Shown: piece after piece, positions 29,572 through 37,280 of the stretch
Layout of the letters: each line of letters opens with the position of its first letter
Position numbering within the stretch: the first letter of the stretch is position 1
From: JASHUC01 sp963849095
GTDB taxonomy: Bacteria > Pseudomonadota > Gammaproteobacteria > Steroidobacterales > Steroidobacteraceae
DNA length: 64,000 nt
Assembly (NCBI GenBank): GCA_963849095.1
Contig: CAWKGA010000001.1
Location: 186,001-250,000 of the forward strand
Direction of reading: 5' to 3'
The notes under the pieces: model-generated
Database searches by the model: none
Told to the model about the DNA's origin: nothing
Seen by the model: only the letters and a program-made list of their open reading frames with translations
Translations under genes and position numbers: made by a program

Positions 29572-31896
29572 ATGTCGATCGTCGGGCTGGTCAGCCTTCT
29601 GCTCGCGCTGGTGGCGATACTGTTCATCGTGCTCTACCTGCTGCAGCGCCGTGAAGCGAAGGCGGTCGAGCATCTCTCGCAGGAAGTCCAGCGTATCGCG
29701 ATCGGCGGGCGCCTCGCCGGGCGCGTCGAGTTGCAAAGCGGCAGCTCCGAGGTCTCCGCGCTCACCACCGCCATCAATCACCTGCTCATGCGTGTGGTAG
29801 CCGGGCCGGAGCGCGAGCGGGACCGCATCACCTCGAAGCTCTTCACGGAGCTCGGTGACCGTATCCACGAAGCGGTGCTCGTGCATCGGGATGCCATCCT
29901 GCACGCCAATCGCCAGTTCGCGAGCCTGATGGGCGTCGATCGCGCGGAGCTCATCGGACGGAAGCTCGCGGAACTGGTTCCGCCCGAGTACTCGGAGCTC
30001 GTGAGCGAGAATATTCGCCGGCGACTCGCGGGAGAGCCGGCGGCCGAGCGCTACGAGATCGAGATGGTGGGGCTGCAGGGGCAGGTGAGCCGCCTCGAGG
30101 TGAGCTCCGCCGTGATCGACTACGAGGGGGGGCCTGCGCTGCTGGTAACGGGCGTCGAGATCATTCCCACGCAGTCCTTCCCGGCCCTGCGCCAGCCGAC
30201 CGCGGGGGAAGATACAGCGGCTCGCGCGTCGGCGTGGCGCGCGCTCGCGCTCAGTTCTCTCGCCGAAGCCGTGATCGCGACGGATGCCGAGGGGCGGATC
30301 GAGTACATGAATCCGGCGGCGGAATCCCTGACGGGCAGCACCGACGGCGACGCCCACGGCAAGACGCTCGAGGACGTCGTCGGCCTCGCCGACGAGGCCG
30401 AGCGGCGCCTGCTCAACGACCCGGTGCGGCAAGCGCTCACCACCGGCGCGCCGGTCAATCTCAGCCGCCGGGCGCTGCTGCTGTCCCGGGCGAGCGGTGC
30501 CGAGCGCTCCATCGAGCTCTCGGCGTCGCCCATCCGCAATTCGGCGGGCGAGGTCGCCGGCTCGGTCGTGCTGCTCCACGATGTGACCGAGATGCGCGGG
30601 CTCGCGCGCCAGATGTCCTACCAGGCGACGCACGATGCCTTGACGGGGCTCGTCAATCGCCGCGAGTTCGAGCGCAGGCTCACGGAGTCGATCGAGAGCG
30701 GGCACCGCGGCGACGGGCAGCACGTGCTCTGCTACCTCGACCTCGATCGCTTCAAGGTCGTGAACGACACGAGCGGTCACCTCGCAGGCGACAGCATGCT
30801 GCGCGAGGTGGCGAAGCTCCTGCGCGACGCCGTGCGCGACAGCGACACGGTCGCGCGGCTGGGAGGCGACGAGTTCGGCATGCTGCTCACCGGCTGTCCG
30901 CTCGACAAAGCCCGGCAGATCGCCGATGACGTCTGCCGCTCGGTGAGCGACTACCGCTTCGTGTGGAAGGACCGGATCTTCAACATCGGCGTCTCGATCG
31001 GCATCGTCGAGATCTCGCGCGAGAGCGGCTCGCTCGAGGAGCTGTTCGCGGCCGCCGACTCGGCGTGCTACGTCGCGAAGCGGCAGGGCACCGGACGCGT
31101 CGTCGTGTACTCGGCCCGCGACGAGGCGCTCGCCCGCCACAGCGGAGAGATCCAGTGGCTGCAGCGGCTGCAGAGCGCGCTCAAGGAGAACCGCTTCCAT
31201 CTCTATCATCAGCCGATCGTGCCGGTGTTCGAGGAGGATCATGGGCCGGCCATGGAGGTGCTGGTCCGGCTGCAGGATGAGGCCGGAAACGATGTGCCGC
31301 CGTCTGAATTCGTCCGCGCCGCCGAGCGATACCGGCTCATGGGGCTGGTCGATCGCTGGGTGGTGCAGACGACGCTCACCGCGCTCGGACGCGGCGTCAT
31401 CAATATCCCTCCCAACCGCAGCATCGGGATCAACGTCTCCGGCCAGACGCTCGGCGATGTGCAGTTTCTCGAGTTCGTCGTCGACTGTCTCGACAACACG
31501 GGAGTCTCGCCGTCCCAGGTGTGCTTCGAGATCACGGAGAGCGCGGTCGTCGCCAATCTCGACCACGCGCGCCGGTTCGTCGGTGTCCTGCACGGCATGG
31601 GTTGTCAGTTCGCGCTCGACGATTTCGGCTCGGGTGTGGGCTCGTTCTCCAATCTCAAGAACCTGCCGATGGACTATTTGAAGATCGACGGCTCCTTCAT
31701 GCGCAATCTCGCGCGCGACTCGGTGAACCAGGCAATGGTCACCGCGATGATCAAGCTCGCGCGCACGCTCAACTTCAAGGTGATCGCCGAGCAGGTGGAG
31801 GATGCCGCCGCTCTCGACATCGCCCGGCGCATGGGCGTCGATTACGTGCAGGGATTCGCCGTCGGACGTCCGCGGCCCTTACCGCTCGCGGCCTGA
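29572..31896 (+). CDS. Membrane-anchored PAS-GGDEF-EAL protein
   Basis: 774 residues, probably a cyclic-di-GMP enzyme. An N-terminal span (about 4-24) is followed by a helical linker, a first PAS-like domain (about 95-200, DRIHEAVLVHRDAILHANRQ), and a second PAS (about 225-330). The GGDEF domain follows, with the motif intact at residues 431-435 (ARLGGDEFGMLL), then an EAL domain whose signature reads EVL at 562-564. Other EAL catalytic residues are present: INVSG, FEITESAV, DDFGSG, YLKIDGSF, VIAEQVE and QGFAVGRP. A bifunctional protein is possible, and one active domain plus one sensory domain also fits. AGGGG lies just before the ATG. Confidence 0.9.
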   Translation: MSIVGLVSLLLALVAILFIVLYLLQRREAKAVEHLSQEVQRIAIGGRLAGRVELQSGSSEVSALTTAINHLLMRVVAGPERERDRITSKLFTELGDRIHEAVLVHRDAILHANRQFASLMGVDRAELIGRKLAELVPPEYSELVSENIRRRLAGEPAAERYEIEMVGLQGQVSRLEVSSAVIDYEGGPALLVTGVEIIPTQSFPALRQPTAGEDTAARASAWRALALSSLAEAVIATDAEGRIEYMNPAAESLTGSTDGDAHGKTLEDVVGLADEAERRLLNDPVRQALTTGAPVNLSRRALLLSRASGAERSIELSASPIRNSAGEVAGSVVLLHDVTEMRGLARQMSYQATHDALTGLVNRREFERRLTESIESGHRGDGQHVLCYLDLDRFKVVNDTSGHLAGDSMLREVAKLLRDAVRDSDTVARLGGDEFGMLLTGCPLDKARQIADDVCRSVSDYRFVWKDRIFNIGVSIGIVEISRESGSLEELFAAADSACYVAKRQGTGRVVVYSARDEALARHSGEIQWLQRLQSALKENRFHLYHQPIVPVFEEDHGPAMEVLVRLQDEAGNDVPPSEFVRAAERYRLMGLVDRWVVQTTLTALGRGVINIPPNRSIGINVSGQTLGDVQFLEFVVDCLDNTGVSPSQVCFEITESAVVANLDHARRFVGVLHGMGCQFALDDFGSGVGSFSNLKNLPMDYLKIDGSFMRNLARDSVNQAMVTAMIKLARTLNFKVIAEQVEDAAALDIARRMGVDYVQGFAVGRPRPLPLAA

Positions 31897-31941
31897 AGCG
31901 CCTGCTCTTCACCAAGCCTCTGGCGGAGTCGCGGAGGTAGG

Positions 31942-32086
31942 GGAGGGGGAGCGTGGAAGACCCCCACGCCACGCTGTCGGCGAAGGCCCCGGAGGGGCCC
32001 TCTCCGTAAGTATTTTCAGATTGAGGCAGAGCGCCCCTCCGGGGCGTTCGACAGCGTGGCGTGGGGGTCTTCCACGCTCCCCCTCC
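31942..32086. repeat. Long perfect palindrome, 38-bp arms, 69-nt loop
   Basis: Arms 31942-31979 and 32049-32086 are exact reverse complements over 38 bp (left arm starts GGAGGGGGAGCGTGG and ends CACGCTGTCG). The loop holds GGCCCCGGAGGGGCC and CGCCCCTCCGGGGCG; the latter also sits in the loop of the palindrome at 6836-6917. It lies between the GGDEF/EAL gene and the next gene on the same strand, so it could form a very stable mRNA hairpin. Confidence 0.85.
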
Positions 32087-32146
32087 TGCTACGGCAGCAG
32101 GTACAGTACGCGCTGACTGGGAGAGAAGAGTTGAGGAGGGCGCACG

Positions 32147-32998
32147 ATGAGAACTGTCGTGGCGGTGGTGGCGCCGGGGAGCATGGGCGCGGCGGTGGGC
32201 GGGCGGCTTGCCGCGAACGGCGTCGAGGTTCTGACGGCGCTCGAGGGACGAGGAGAGGCGAGTCGAGAGAGGGCGCGCGCGGCGGGGATGAAGGCGGCCG
32301 CGGACTCGGAGCTTGCGGAGGCCGACTTTGTGCTCTCGATTGTGCCGCCCGCGGTAGCGCTCGCGTTCGCGGAGCGCATGGCACCGTTCCTTCGCAACGC
32401 GCGGCGCAAGCCGGTGTTCGTGGATTGCAATGCCGTGAGCCCCGAGACGGTGCGGCGGATCGCCGATACGATCGAGGCGAGCGGCGCGCCTTTCGTCAAC
32501 GCCGGGATCATCGGCCTGCCGCCGAGGGCGGGCGCGAGCGGGCCGAACTTCTACGCGTCGGGTCCGCACGCCGGCCGCTTCAAATCGCTCGCCGGTCGCG
32601 GGCTTGAGATTCGCGTGCTCGAGGCGCCGGTCGGCGCCGCGTCCGCGCTGAAGATGTCGTACGCTGGCATCACCAAGGGGTCGATCGCGGTCGCTGCTGC
32701 GATGCTGCTCGCCGCCACGCGGAGCGGTGTGGCGGACGCGCTGCGCGCGGAGCTCGGGGAGAGTCAGCTGCCGCTGCTCGACTCGCTCGGGCGCACGGTG
32801 CCGGGGATGTTCCCCAAGGCCTATCGGTGGATCGCCGAGATGCAGGAGATCGCAGCGTTCGCAGGCGCGGATGCCGCGGCCGCGGAGATCTTCCGGGGCG
32901 CCTCGGCGCTCTACGATCGCATCTCGCGTGACGTGGCAGGCGAGGGCGTGGAAGTGAAGCTTCTCGAGAGGTTTCTGAGCGGGGCACGCCCGCGCTGA
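32147..32998 (+). CDS. NAD(P)-dependent oxidoreductase, 6PGDH-like
   Basis: Rossmann-fold reductase. The N-terminus MRTVVAVVAPGSMGAAVGGR carries the GxGxxG-type nucleotide loop (here APGSMGA), followed by the NAD-binding domain (residues 1-120, with VFVDCNAVSPETVRRI) and a helical C-terminal domain (SALKMSYAGITKGSIAVAAA) of the DUF1932/hydroxyacid-dehydrogenase type. The helix pattern fits imine-reductase-like or 3-hydroxyisobutyrate-dehydrogenase-like proteins, but the substrate cannot be assigned. Strong Shine-Dalgarno GAGGAGGG 6 bp upstream of the ATG. 283 residues; its tail abuts the convergent msrB tail by 4 bp. Confidence 0.82.
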   Translation: MRTVVAVVAPGSMGAAVGGRLAANGVEVLTALEGRGEASRERARAAGMKAAADSELAEADFVLSIVPPAVALAFAERMAPFLRNARRKPVFVDCNAVSPETVRRIADTIEASGAPFVNAGIIGLPPRAGASGPNFYASGPHAGRFKSLAGRGLEIRVLEAPVGAASALKMSYAGITKGSIAVAAAMLLAATRSGVADALRAELGESQLPLLDSLGRTVPGMFPKAYRWIAEMQEIAAFAGADAAAAEIFRGASALYDRISRDVAGEGVEVKLLERFLSGARPR

Positions 32999-33002
32999 CG
33001 GC

Positions 33003-33425
33003 TCAGTCGTCGCGTCCGGGCGCCGCTGGCTGGAAGGTGAGCGCAACGCCGTTCGTGCAGTAGCGCAGGCCGGTCGGCGCAGGTCCGTCCGGGAAGACGT
33101 GCCCCAGGTGCCCGCCGCAGCGCGCGCAGTGGATCTCCGTCCGGCGCATCGCGTGGCCGTCATCCTCGGAGGTGGCGACGGCGCCGTCGATGGCTTTGAA
33201 GAAGCTCGGCCACCCGCTGCCGCTCTCGAACTTCGTCGATGCCTCGAACAGAGGCTCGCCGCAACCCCCGCAGCGGAACACTCCGGGGCGATGCTCGTCG
33301 TTGAGCAGGCTCGTGCCAGCACGCTCCGTGCCGTGTTCTCGCAGCACGCGGAACTGCGCCGCGGTCAGCTCATGGCGCCACTCCTGCTCGGACTTGTCAA
33401 CGGGATACCGGTCGCTCGAGCTCAT
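33003..33425 (-). CDS. msrB: Peptide-methionine (R)-S-oxide reductase
   Basis: Repairs methionine-R-sulfoxide with thioredoxin. Two zinc-binding CxxC pairs are visible (FRCGGCGEPLFEAS and IHCARCGGHLGHVF), along with the substrate region KFESGSGWPSFFKAI. The catalytic cysteine is in LRYCTNGVALTFQ, where the family usually has RYCxNSxSL, a small variation. Met at 33425 has GAGAGG 5 bp upstream; a GTG two codons earlier is possible. 140 residues. No selenocysteine. Confidence 0.94.
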   Translation of the reverse strand: MSSSDRYPVDKSEQEWRHELTAAQFRVLREHGTERAGTSLLNDEHRPGVFRCGGCGEPLFEASTKFESGSGWPSFFKAIDGAVATSEDDGHAMRRTEIHCARCGGHLGHVFPDGPAPTGLRYCTNGVALTFQPAAPGRDD

Positions 33426-33745
33426 ACGCACCTCTCATCGCACCGCCTGCGGAGGCGGCCTGTGAGTGGCCCTCGCCTCACGCAGTCTACCTCACCGACG
33501 GACGCGGATCGGCTCGCGGCCGCATCGCTGGACATCCGAGGCGCGCGGGTGCATCGTGCGCAGCTGCGGCCGAGGGGCCGCGGCTCAAGGAAACATTTAC
33601 GAATCAGAAGCTTATCTTTTTGCAAGAGACTGTGTCGAGGCTTCGGGCAGCGGAGCCATTGTGAGCCGCGGCCGCGCGTGCGAGTATACAAACGCGCACG
33701 TGCCGCCAGAGCACGTTCTTGGGGCAGTAGGGGATCCGAACACAC
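33426..33745. other. 320-bp intergenic region, nothing recognised
   Basis: No gene-like frame is convincing on either strand. Around 33590-33630 there is an AT-richer patch (ATTTACGAATCAGAAGC and a run of five T), a possible promoter zone. This is where the conserved core gene order ends and the accessory region begins. Confidence 0.4.
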
Positions 33746-34042
33746 ATGCAGCTTACACGGCTGTGGCGTGAGCATTTGGCGGCGGGCTGTCCCCGAGAGC
33801 TCACCGGTCTCGAGATCGCGGGGATGGACGCGCGCGAGCTCGATGCGGAGATCACGTCGTGCATCAGCGCGCTGCTGACCCATACTCTCAAAGTGGACGG
33901 CCGGATCGAGCGGCGCCTCGCCGAGGTCAGCGCGGATCTCGCGCGCAGGCAATCGAGCTCGGAGCCTCCGGTCGCGCAGTACTGCGCGCGGCTGAACCAG
34001 CTCGTGAGCGCCGTGCTGACGGAGTCGAAGACCGCGAGCTGA
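33746..34042 (+). CDS. Small hypothetical protein
   Basis: 98 residues beginning MQLTRLWREHLAAGCPRELT, predicted mostly helical, with two Cys and a central acidic/Leu segment (ARELDAEITSCISALLTHTL). No family is recognised. The only Shine-Dalgarno-like sequence is AGGGG, about 15 bases upstream. It lies in the variable region between msrB and a broken regulator gene, so it may be an accessory or chance frame; codon use looks normal for the genome. Confidence 0.45.
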   Translation: MQLTRLWREHLAAGCPRELTGLEIAGMDARELDAEITSCISALLTHTLKVDGRIERRLAEVSADLARRQSSSEPPVAQYCARLNQLVSAVLTESKTAS

Positions 34043-34106
34043 TCCGCGCGGCTGTCGTCTATAGCCTGTGGACGAATAGTCCCTGGCGGAAAATGATGCT
34101 TCCATC

Positions 34107-34341
34107 ATGCAGGCGGACCCCGTTGCTGCGGCCTTCGGTCGTGTGCTGCGCGAGCAGCGCGAGGCTCGAGGCTTGTCGCAGGAGTTGATGGCGGAGAGGG
34201 CCGAACGTCGATCGAACCTTCATCAGCCAGATCGAGCGCGGCATCCGTCGCGCAACGCTCACCACGCTGTACAAGCTGTCCGGCGCGCTGGAAGTGGCGC
34301 CCTCCACCCTGGTCGCCCGCGTGGAGCGGCTGCTGAGGTAG
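34107..34341 (+). pseudogene. Frameshifted XRE-family helix-turn-helix regulator
   Basis: The first frame encodes MQADPVAAAFGRVLREQREA and LSQELMAERA. The match then continues one base out of phase as NVDRTFISQIERGIRRATLT, and then TLYKLSGALEVAPSTLVARV to a TAG at 34339. Together they form a full 77-residue Cro/CI-type HTH domain (the QELMAERA and RTFISQIERG helices). The break is near 34203, where one extra base would explain it. It is either a real pseudogene or a sequencing error. It probably once regulated something in this variable region. Confidence 0.78.
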
Positions 34342-34375
34342 CGCGGGCGGGCGGCCGACTTCTCGGCTGCGGACC

Positions 34376-35314
34376 CTACCCCTCGCTCTCCGCAGTGGAG
34401 CGAGGCAGCGCCCCGCCCGCGAGCGGGTCGCCAAACAGGTCGGGGTGCCGCAGGCGATGACGCTCCATTCCGACCGATAGAGTCGAGGGCTCGCGGCCCA
34501 GGCGGCGCGCGACTTCGCTCAGTCGCGCGATTCCGGTCTGCGTCGCGCGCCACGCGACGACGGCCCGACCGAGCGACAGGACGCGCCGCCGCGAGCGGGA
34601 CTGCAGCTCCTCGCTCCGGACATTCAAGAGGGCGGCCGTGAGGTCAATCAAGCGATCGAGGGCAGCCGGATCGCCGCCCGGGCGCCGCCTGGCCGGCATG
34701 AGGCTTCGCAAGAACTCCCGCTCCTCATCGCGCGGCGAGAGCTCTTCTCGCTCCGCCGCCGCGCCGCGGTGCTCGATCTGATCCCGGATGAATTCCCGAT
34801 AGGCATCGCTTCCAGGCGGGGCAGCGCTCTCGAGCCGCCGCAGAGCCGGTTCTGCCGTCACCCACGAGAGCCGCTCTACGCCCGAGTAGCTGCGGTGACT
34901 GGTCCAGGGGTAGTCGGCGGGATCGGCTGCCAGGCCGAGCCGCAGCGGCATGAGATGCAGATGGCTCACGATGGACGGCAGTTGCGGCCCGGTCACGATC
35001 ACCGCCCGGTAACGCTGTCGAAAGACCTGCCCGCGCACGCCGGCGCGCCGATTGATGCGCTGCGCGTGCTGCGCCGCAATGCGCTGCACGAACGCTCCGA
35101 GCGGCACGTCCGATACCTGAAGCGCGAAATGCGCTGCCTCCGGCACCCAGCAGAAGGCGAGGAGGCGGATGCGGCAAGCCTCGAGATGCCGGGCGACGAG
35201 TTGGGCGAACTCCAGAAAGTCACCGGCCTGTGCAAAGACCTGGCGTCCCGCGTTGGCGCGCAGGACGAGGTAGTGAAGATCGCCGGGGCTGTGGATCCGT
35301 TTCGGGCGCGCCAT
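34376..35314 (-). CDS. RAYT-like (IS200/Y1-related) protein, catalytic residues lost
   Basis: The N-terminus MARPKRIHSPGDLHYLVLRA and the body follow REP-associated tyrosine transposases: RIRLLAFCWVPEAAHFALQV corresponds to the HUH strand, GQVFRQRYRAVIV to the conserved GHLFQGRY region, and YPWTSHRSYSG matches. The catalytic residues are missing: the HUH pair reads AAH (residues 60-62, first His lost), and the catalytic Tyr of the RYIHLNP motif is His118 (HLHLMP). A C-terminal segment (about 205-300) resembles a DnaA-type HTH (VVAWRATQTGIARLSEVARR). It is probably a DNA-binding domesticated or decaying relative, not an active transposase. It flanks the lasso locus on the left. Confidence 0.78.
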   Translation of the reverse strand: MARPKRIHSPGDLHYLVLRANAGRQVFAQAGDFLEFAQLVARHLEACRIRLLAFCWVPEAAHFALQVSDVPLGAFVQRIAAQHAQRINRRAGVRGQVFRQRYRAVIVTGPQLPSIVSHLHLMPLRLGLAADPADYPWTSHRSYSGVERLSWVTAEPALRRLESAAPPGSDAYREFIRDQIEHRGAAAEREELSPRDEEREFLRSLMPARRRPGGDPAALDRLIDLTAALLNVRSEELQSRSRRRVLSLGRAVVAWRATQTGIARLSEVARRLGREPSTLSVGMERHRLRHPDLFGDPLAGGALPRSTAESEG

Positions 35315-35553
35315 CCTTGTCTACCGTGCCGCGCGTGCGAGCAGGGCTCGGGCTGCATACCGGGCCCGGATCGGATATTTTATTCCATTTGAAAAAAAAT
35401 ACGCTCGCATCCCGATGAGCGGCCGCCGCGGATTCGAGGTGTGGGTGTCGGTGTGCGGGGTGTTCCGGATCACCAATAATCAAACAGCGAGGCGCCAGAC
35501 ACTTGGCGTTGCAGTATTCCGCGCGGGTGAGGTTCCGACCGGGCTCGATCGAC

Positions 35554-36072
35554 ATGAGTAATGGACGTCTGCGTACTGGTTCCACGATGGACGGGCTCAA
35601 GAAACTGCGTCAAGCGTTGTTGCGGCGGCTGGTGCGGCGGGGCGCTCTGCCCCAGGACGCGGAGGACGCCATTCACGACGCCTTCGTGCGGCTGTGTCTC
35701 GCTCAGAGAAAGCAGACCGTACGCAATCCGGCGGCGTTCCTCACCAACGTCGTCATGAAGGTGCGCATCGAGAAGTGGCGTTCCGCCCAGCGCTACCACA
35801 AGCTGTTCGTGGATGAGCCGACGGAGGAGTTGCAACTCGTCGATCTCTCCCCGAGGCCGGACGAGTTCCTTGAGGCCGATCAGCGCCTGGAGCGCATGTG
35901 GCGCCGCCTGGGCGGTCTCAGCCCACGGACTCGAGAGGTCTTCTTCCTGCACCGTCTGCAGGGCCTGAGCTACGCTCAGATCGCGGCATCGATGGGCATC
36001 TCCGTCAGCGCGATCGAGAAGCACATCGCGCGCGCGGCGCTCCTGATCTGCGATGAGATGTACTGCGAATGA
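35554..36072 (+). CDS. ECF RNA polymerase sigma factor, FecI-like
   Basis: Sigma-70 region 2 (RLVRRGALPQDAEDAIHDAF, ending VRNPAAFLTNVVMK) and region 4 (LSPRTREVFFLHRLQGLSYA, then GISVSAIEKHIARAALLI). The FecI-type sequence and the 4-bp overlap (ATGA) with a fecR gene mark it as an iron/TonB-signalling sigma factor. Start 35554 is the first ATG; a TTG at 35503 and an ATG at 35587 are in frame, and none has a strong Shine-Dalgarno. Expected to be held inactive by FecR until the receptor signals. Its targets are probably the receptor and neighbouring genes, but no promoter motif was identified. Confidence 0.88.
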   Translation: MSNGRLRTGSTMDGLKKLRQALLRRLVRRGALPQDAEDAIHDAFVRLCLAQRKQTVRNPAAFLTNVVMKVRIEKWRSAQRYHKLFVDEPTEELQLVDLSPRPDEFLEADQRLERMWRRLGGLSPRTREVFFLHRLQGLSYAQIAASMGISVSAIEKHIARAALLICDEMYCE

Positions 36073-37079
36073 GCGGACAGGCCTCCATGGGAAGCTCGGA
36101 TCTGCCGTTGAGCGTACGCGCGGAGGCGGCGGCGTGGCTCGCGAGCCTCGGCGGTCCCCACCGGACACCGGAGCTGGAGGTGCGCTTCGGCCGTTGGCTC
36201 GCCGAATGCGAGCCGCACCGCATTGCCTGGGAGCGCGTCTCCGACGCCTGGGACCTCGCGGGCGGACTCGCACGGAGGATCGAGCCGCCGGAGGAGACGG
36301 GGGAGAGCGAGCGGCCTCGGCGGCGGGGGATTTTCGCGCTGGCAGCCGCCGCGGCCGCGATGCTCGTCGCGGCCGCCACTCTCGCCTTTCATTTCTCGCA
36401 TGACGGCGTCGTGTCTACCGGAACCGGCGAGCGCCGCGTGCTCTTCCTGCAGGACGGCACCCGCATCACCCTCAACACCGGCACGCGCGTCGTGGTGCGA
36501 TACGACGCGCAAGCGCGCCGCGTCCGGCTGGAGCGCGGCGAGGCGCTGTTCGAGGTCAAGCGGGCGCCGAGCTGGCCGTTCATGGTGACGGCCGGGGGCC
36601 GCGAGATCCGCGCTCTGGGCACCGCCTTCGAGGTCCGCCGGTACGGCGAGGAGCAGGTCTCCATCACGCTCGTCGAGGGACGGATCAGCGTCGCGCCGGC
36701 GGGGGCGGGCATCCGGCCGCCCATGGGGGAGGTCACCGTGCTCGCCTCTCCCGGTCAACGAGTGACCTTCGCGCCGCATCAGGCTGCGACGCTCGACAAG
36801 CCCGTGCTGGAGCAGGTGATCGCCTGGCAGAGCGGAGAGGTCGTGTTCGACGATACGCTGCTGTCCGATGCTGTCCGGGAGATGAACCGCTACAGCGAGC
36901 GGCGCATCGTCATCGAGGATCCCCGCGTAGCCGCGCTGCACGTCAGCGGCCTGTTCCAGGCGGGAGATTCCGCGGAGTTCGCACAGGGCGTGGCCGAGAC
37001 GTTCGGGCTCCGTGCGGAGGATCTCGGGGACCGGATCGTCCTCGCCCGACCGGGCGGGCTGCCTGCCCCGGACCGCTGA
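36069..37079 (+). CDS. FecR-family anti-sigma factor
   Basis: Inner-membrane regulator that carries the signal from a TonB-dependent receptor to the ECF sigma factor. The N-terminal cytoplasmic DUF4880-like domain is at about 15-60 (AAAWLASLGGPHRTPELEVR, then LAECEPHRIAWERVSDAWD), one span at about 87-108 (FALAAAAAAMLVAAATLAF), and a periplasmic FecR domain at about 115-215 (LQDGTRITLNTGTRVVVRYD, LERGEALFEVKRAPSWPFMV) with a C-terminal STN-like part. It starts within the sigma-factor stop (4-bp overlap). 336 residues, as usual. Confidence 0.92.
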   Translation: MSGQASMGSSDLPLSVRAEAAAWLASLGGPHRTPELEVRFGRWLAECEPHRIAWERVSDAWDLAGGLARRIEPPEETGESERPRRRGIFALAAAAAAMLVAAATLAFHFSHDGVVSTGTGERRVLFLQDGTRITLNTGTRVVVRYDAQARRVRLERGEALFEVKRAPSWPFMVTAGGREIRALGTAFEVRRYGEEQVSITLVEGRISVAPAGAGIRPPMGEVTVLASPGQRVTFAPHQAATLDKPVLEQVIAWQSGEVVFDDTLLSDAVREMNRYSERRIVIEDPRVAALHVSGLFQAGDSAEFAQGVAETFGLRAEDLGDRIVLARPGGLPAPDR

Positions 37080-37280
37080 TCGCGCATTGCGCGCCGCCCG
37101 CCGGGCCCCTCGCTCGGCGCATTTCTCGAGCATCCCACACGGGCCGCTACAGGCGGTGTCACCCAACGTCGCCGTGCGTTAGATCGTCGCCGCGCCGCTG
37201 AGGATTATAGCCGACAAGATCGTCACAACAGATTGGGGTCGTTCTTGCCGAGCGCGCGCCGCCCGGCTCTGGAGATAACG

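Noticed and set aside
29548..31593. 681-codon minus-strand frame opposite the GGDEF/EAL gene
   Set aside because: Shadow of a clear coding gene; the composition is Arg/Asp/Glu rich with no recognisable fold.
33422..34108. 228-codon minus-strand frame across the 98-residue gene
   Set aside because: Arg/Leu-rich and unlike any family; start and Shine-Dalgarno are poor.
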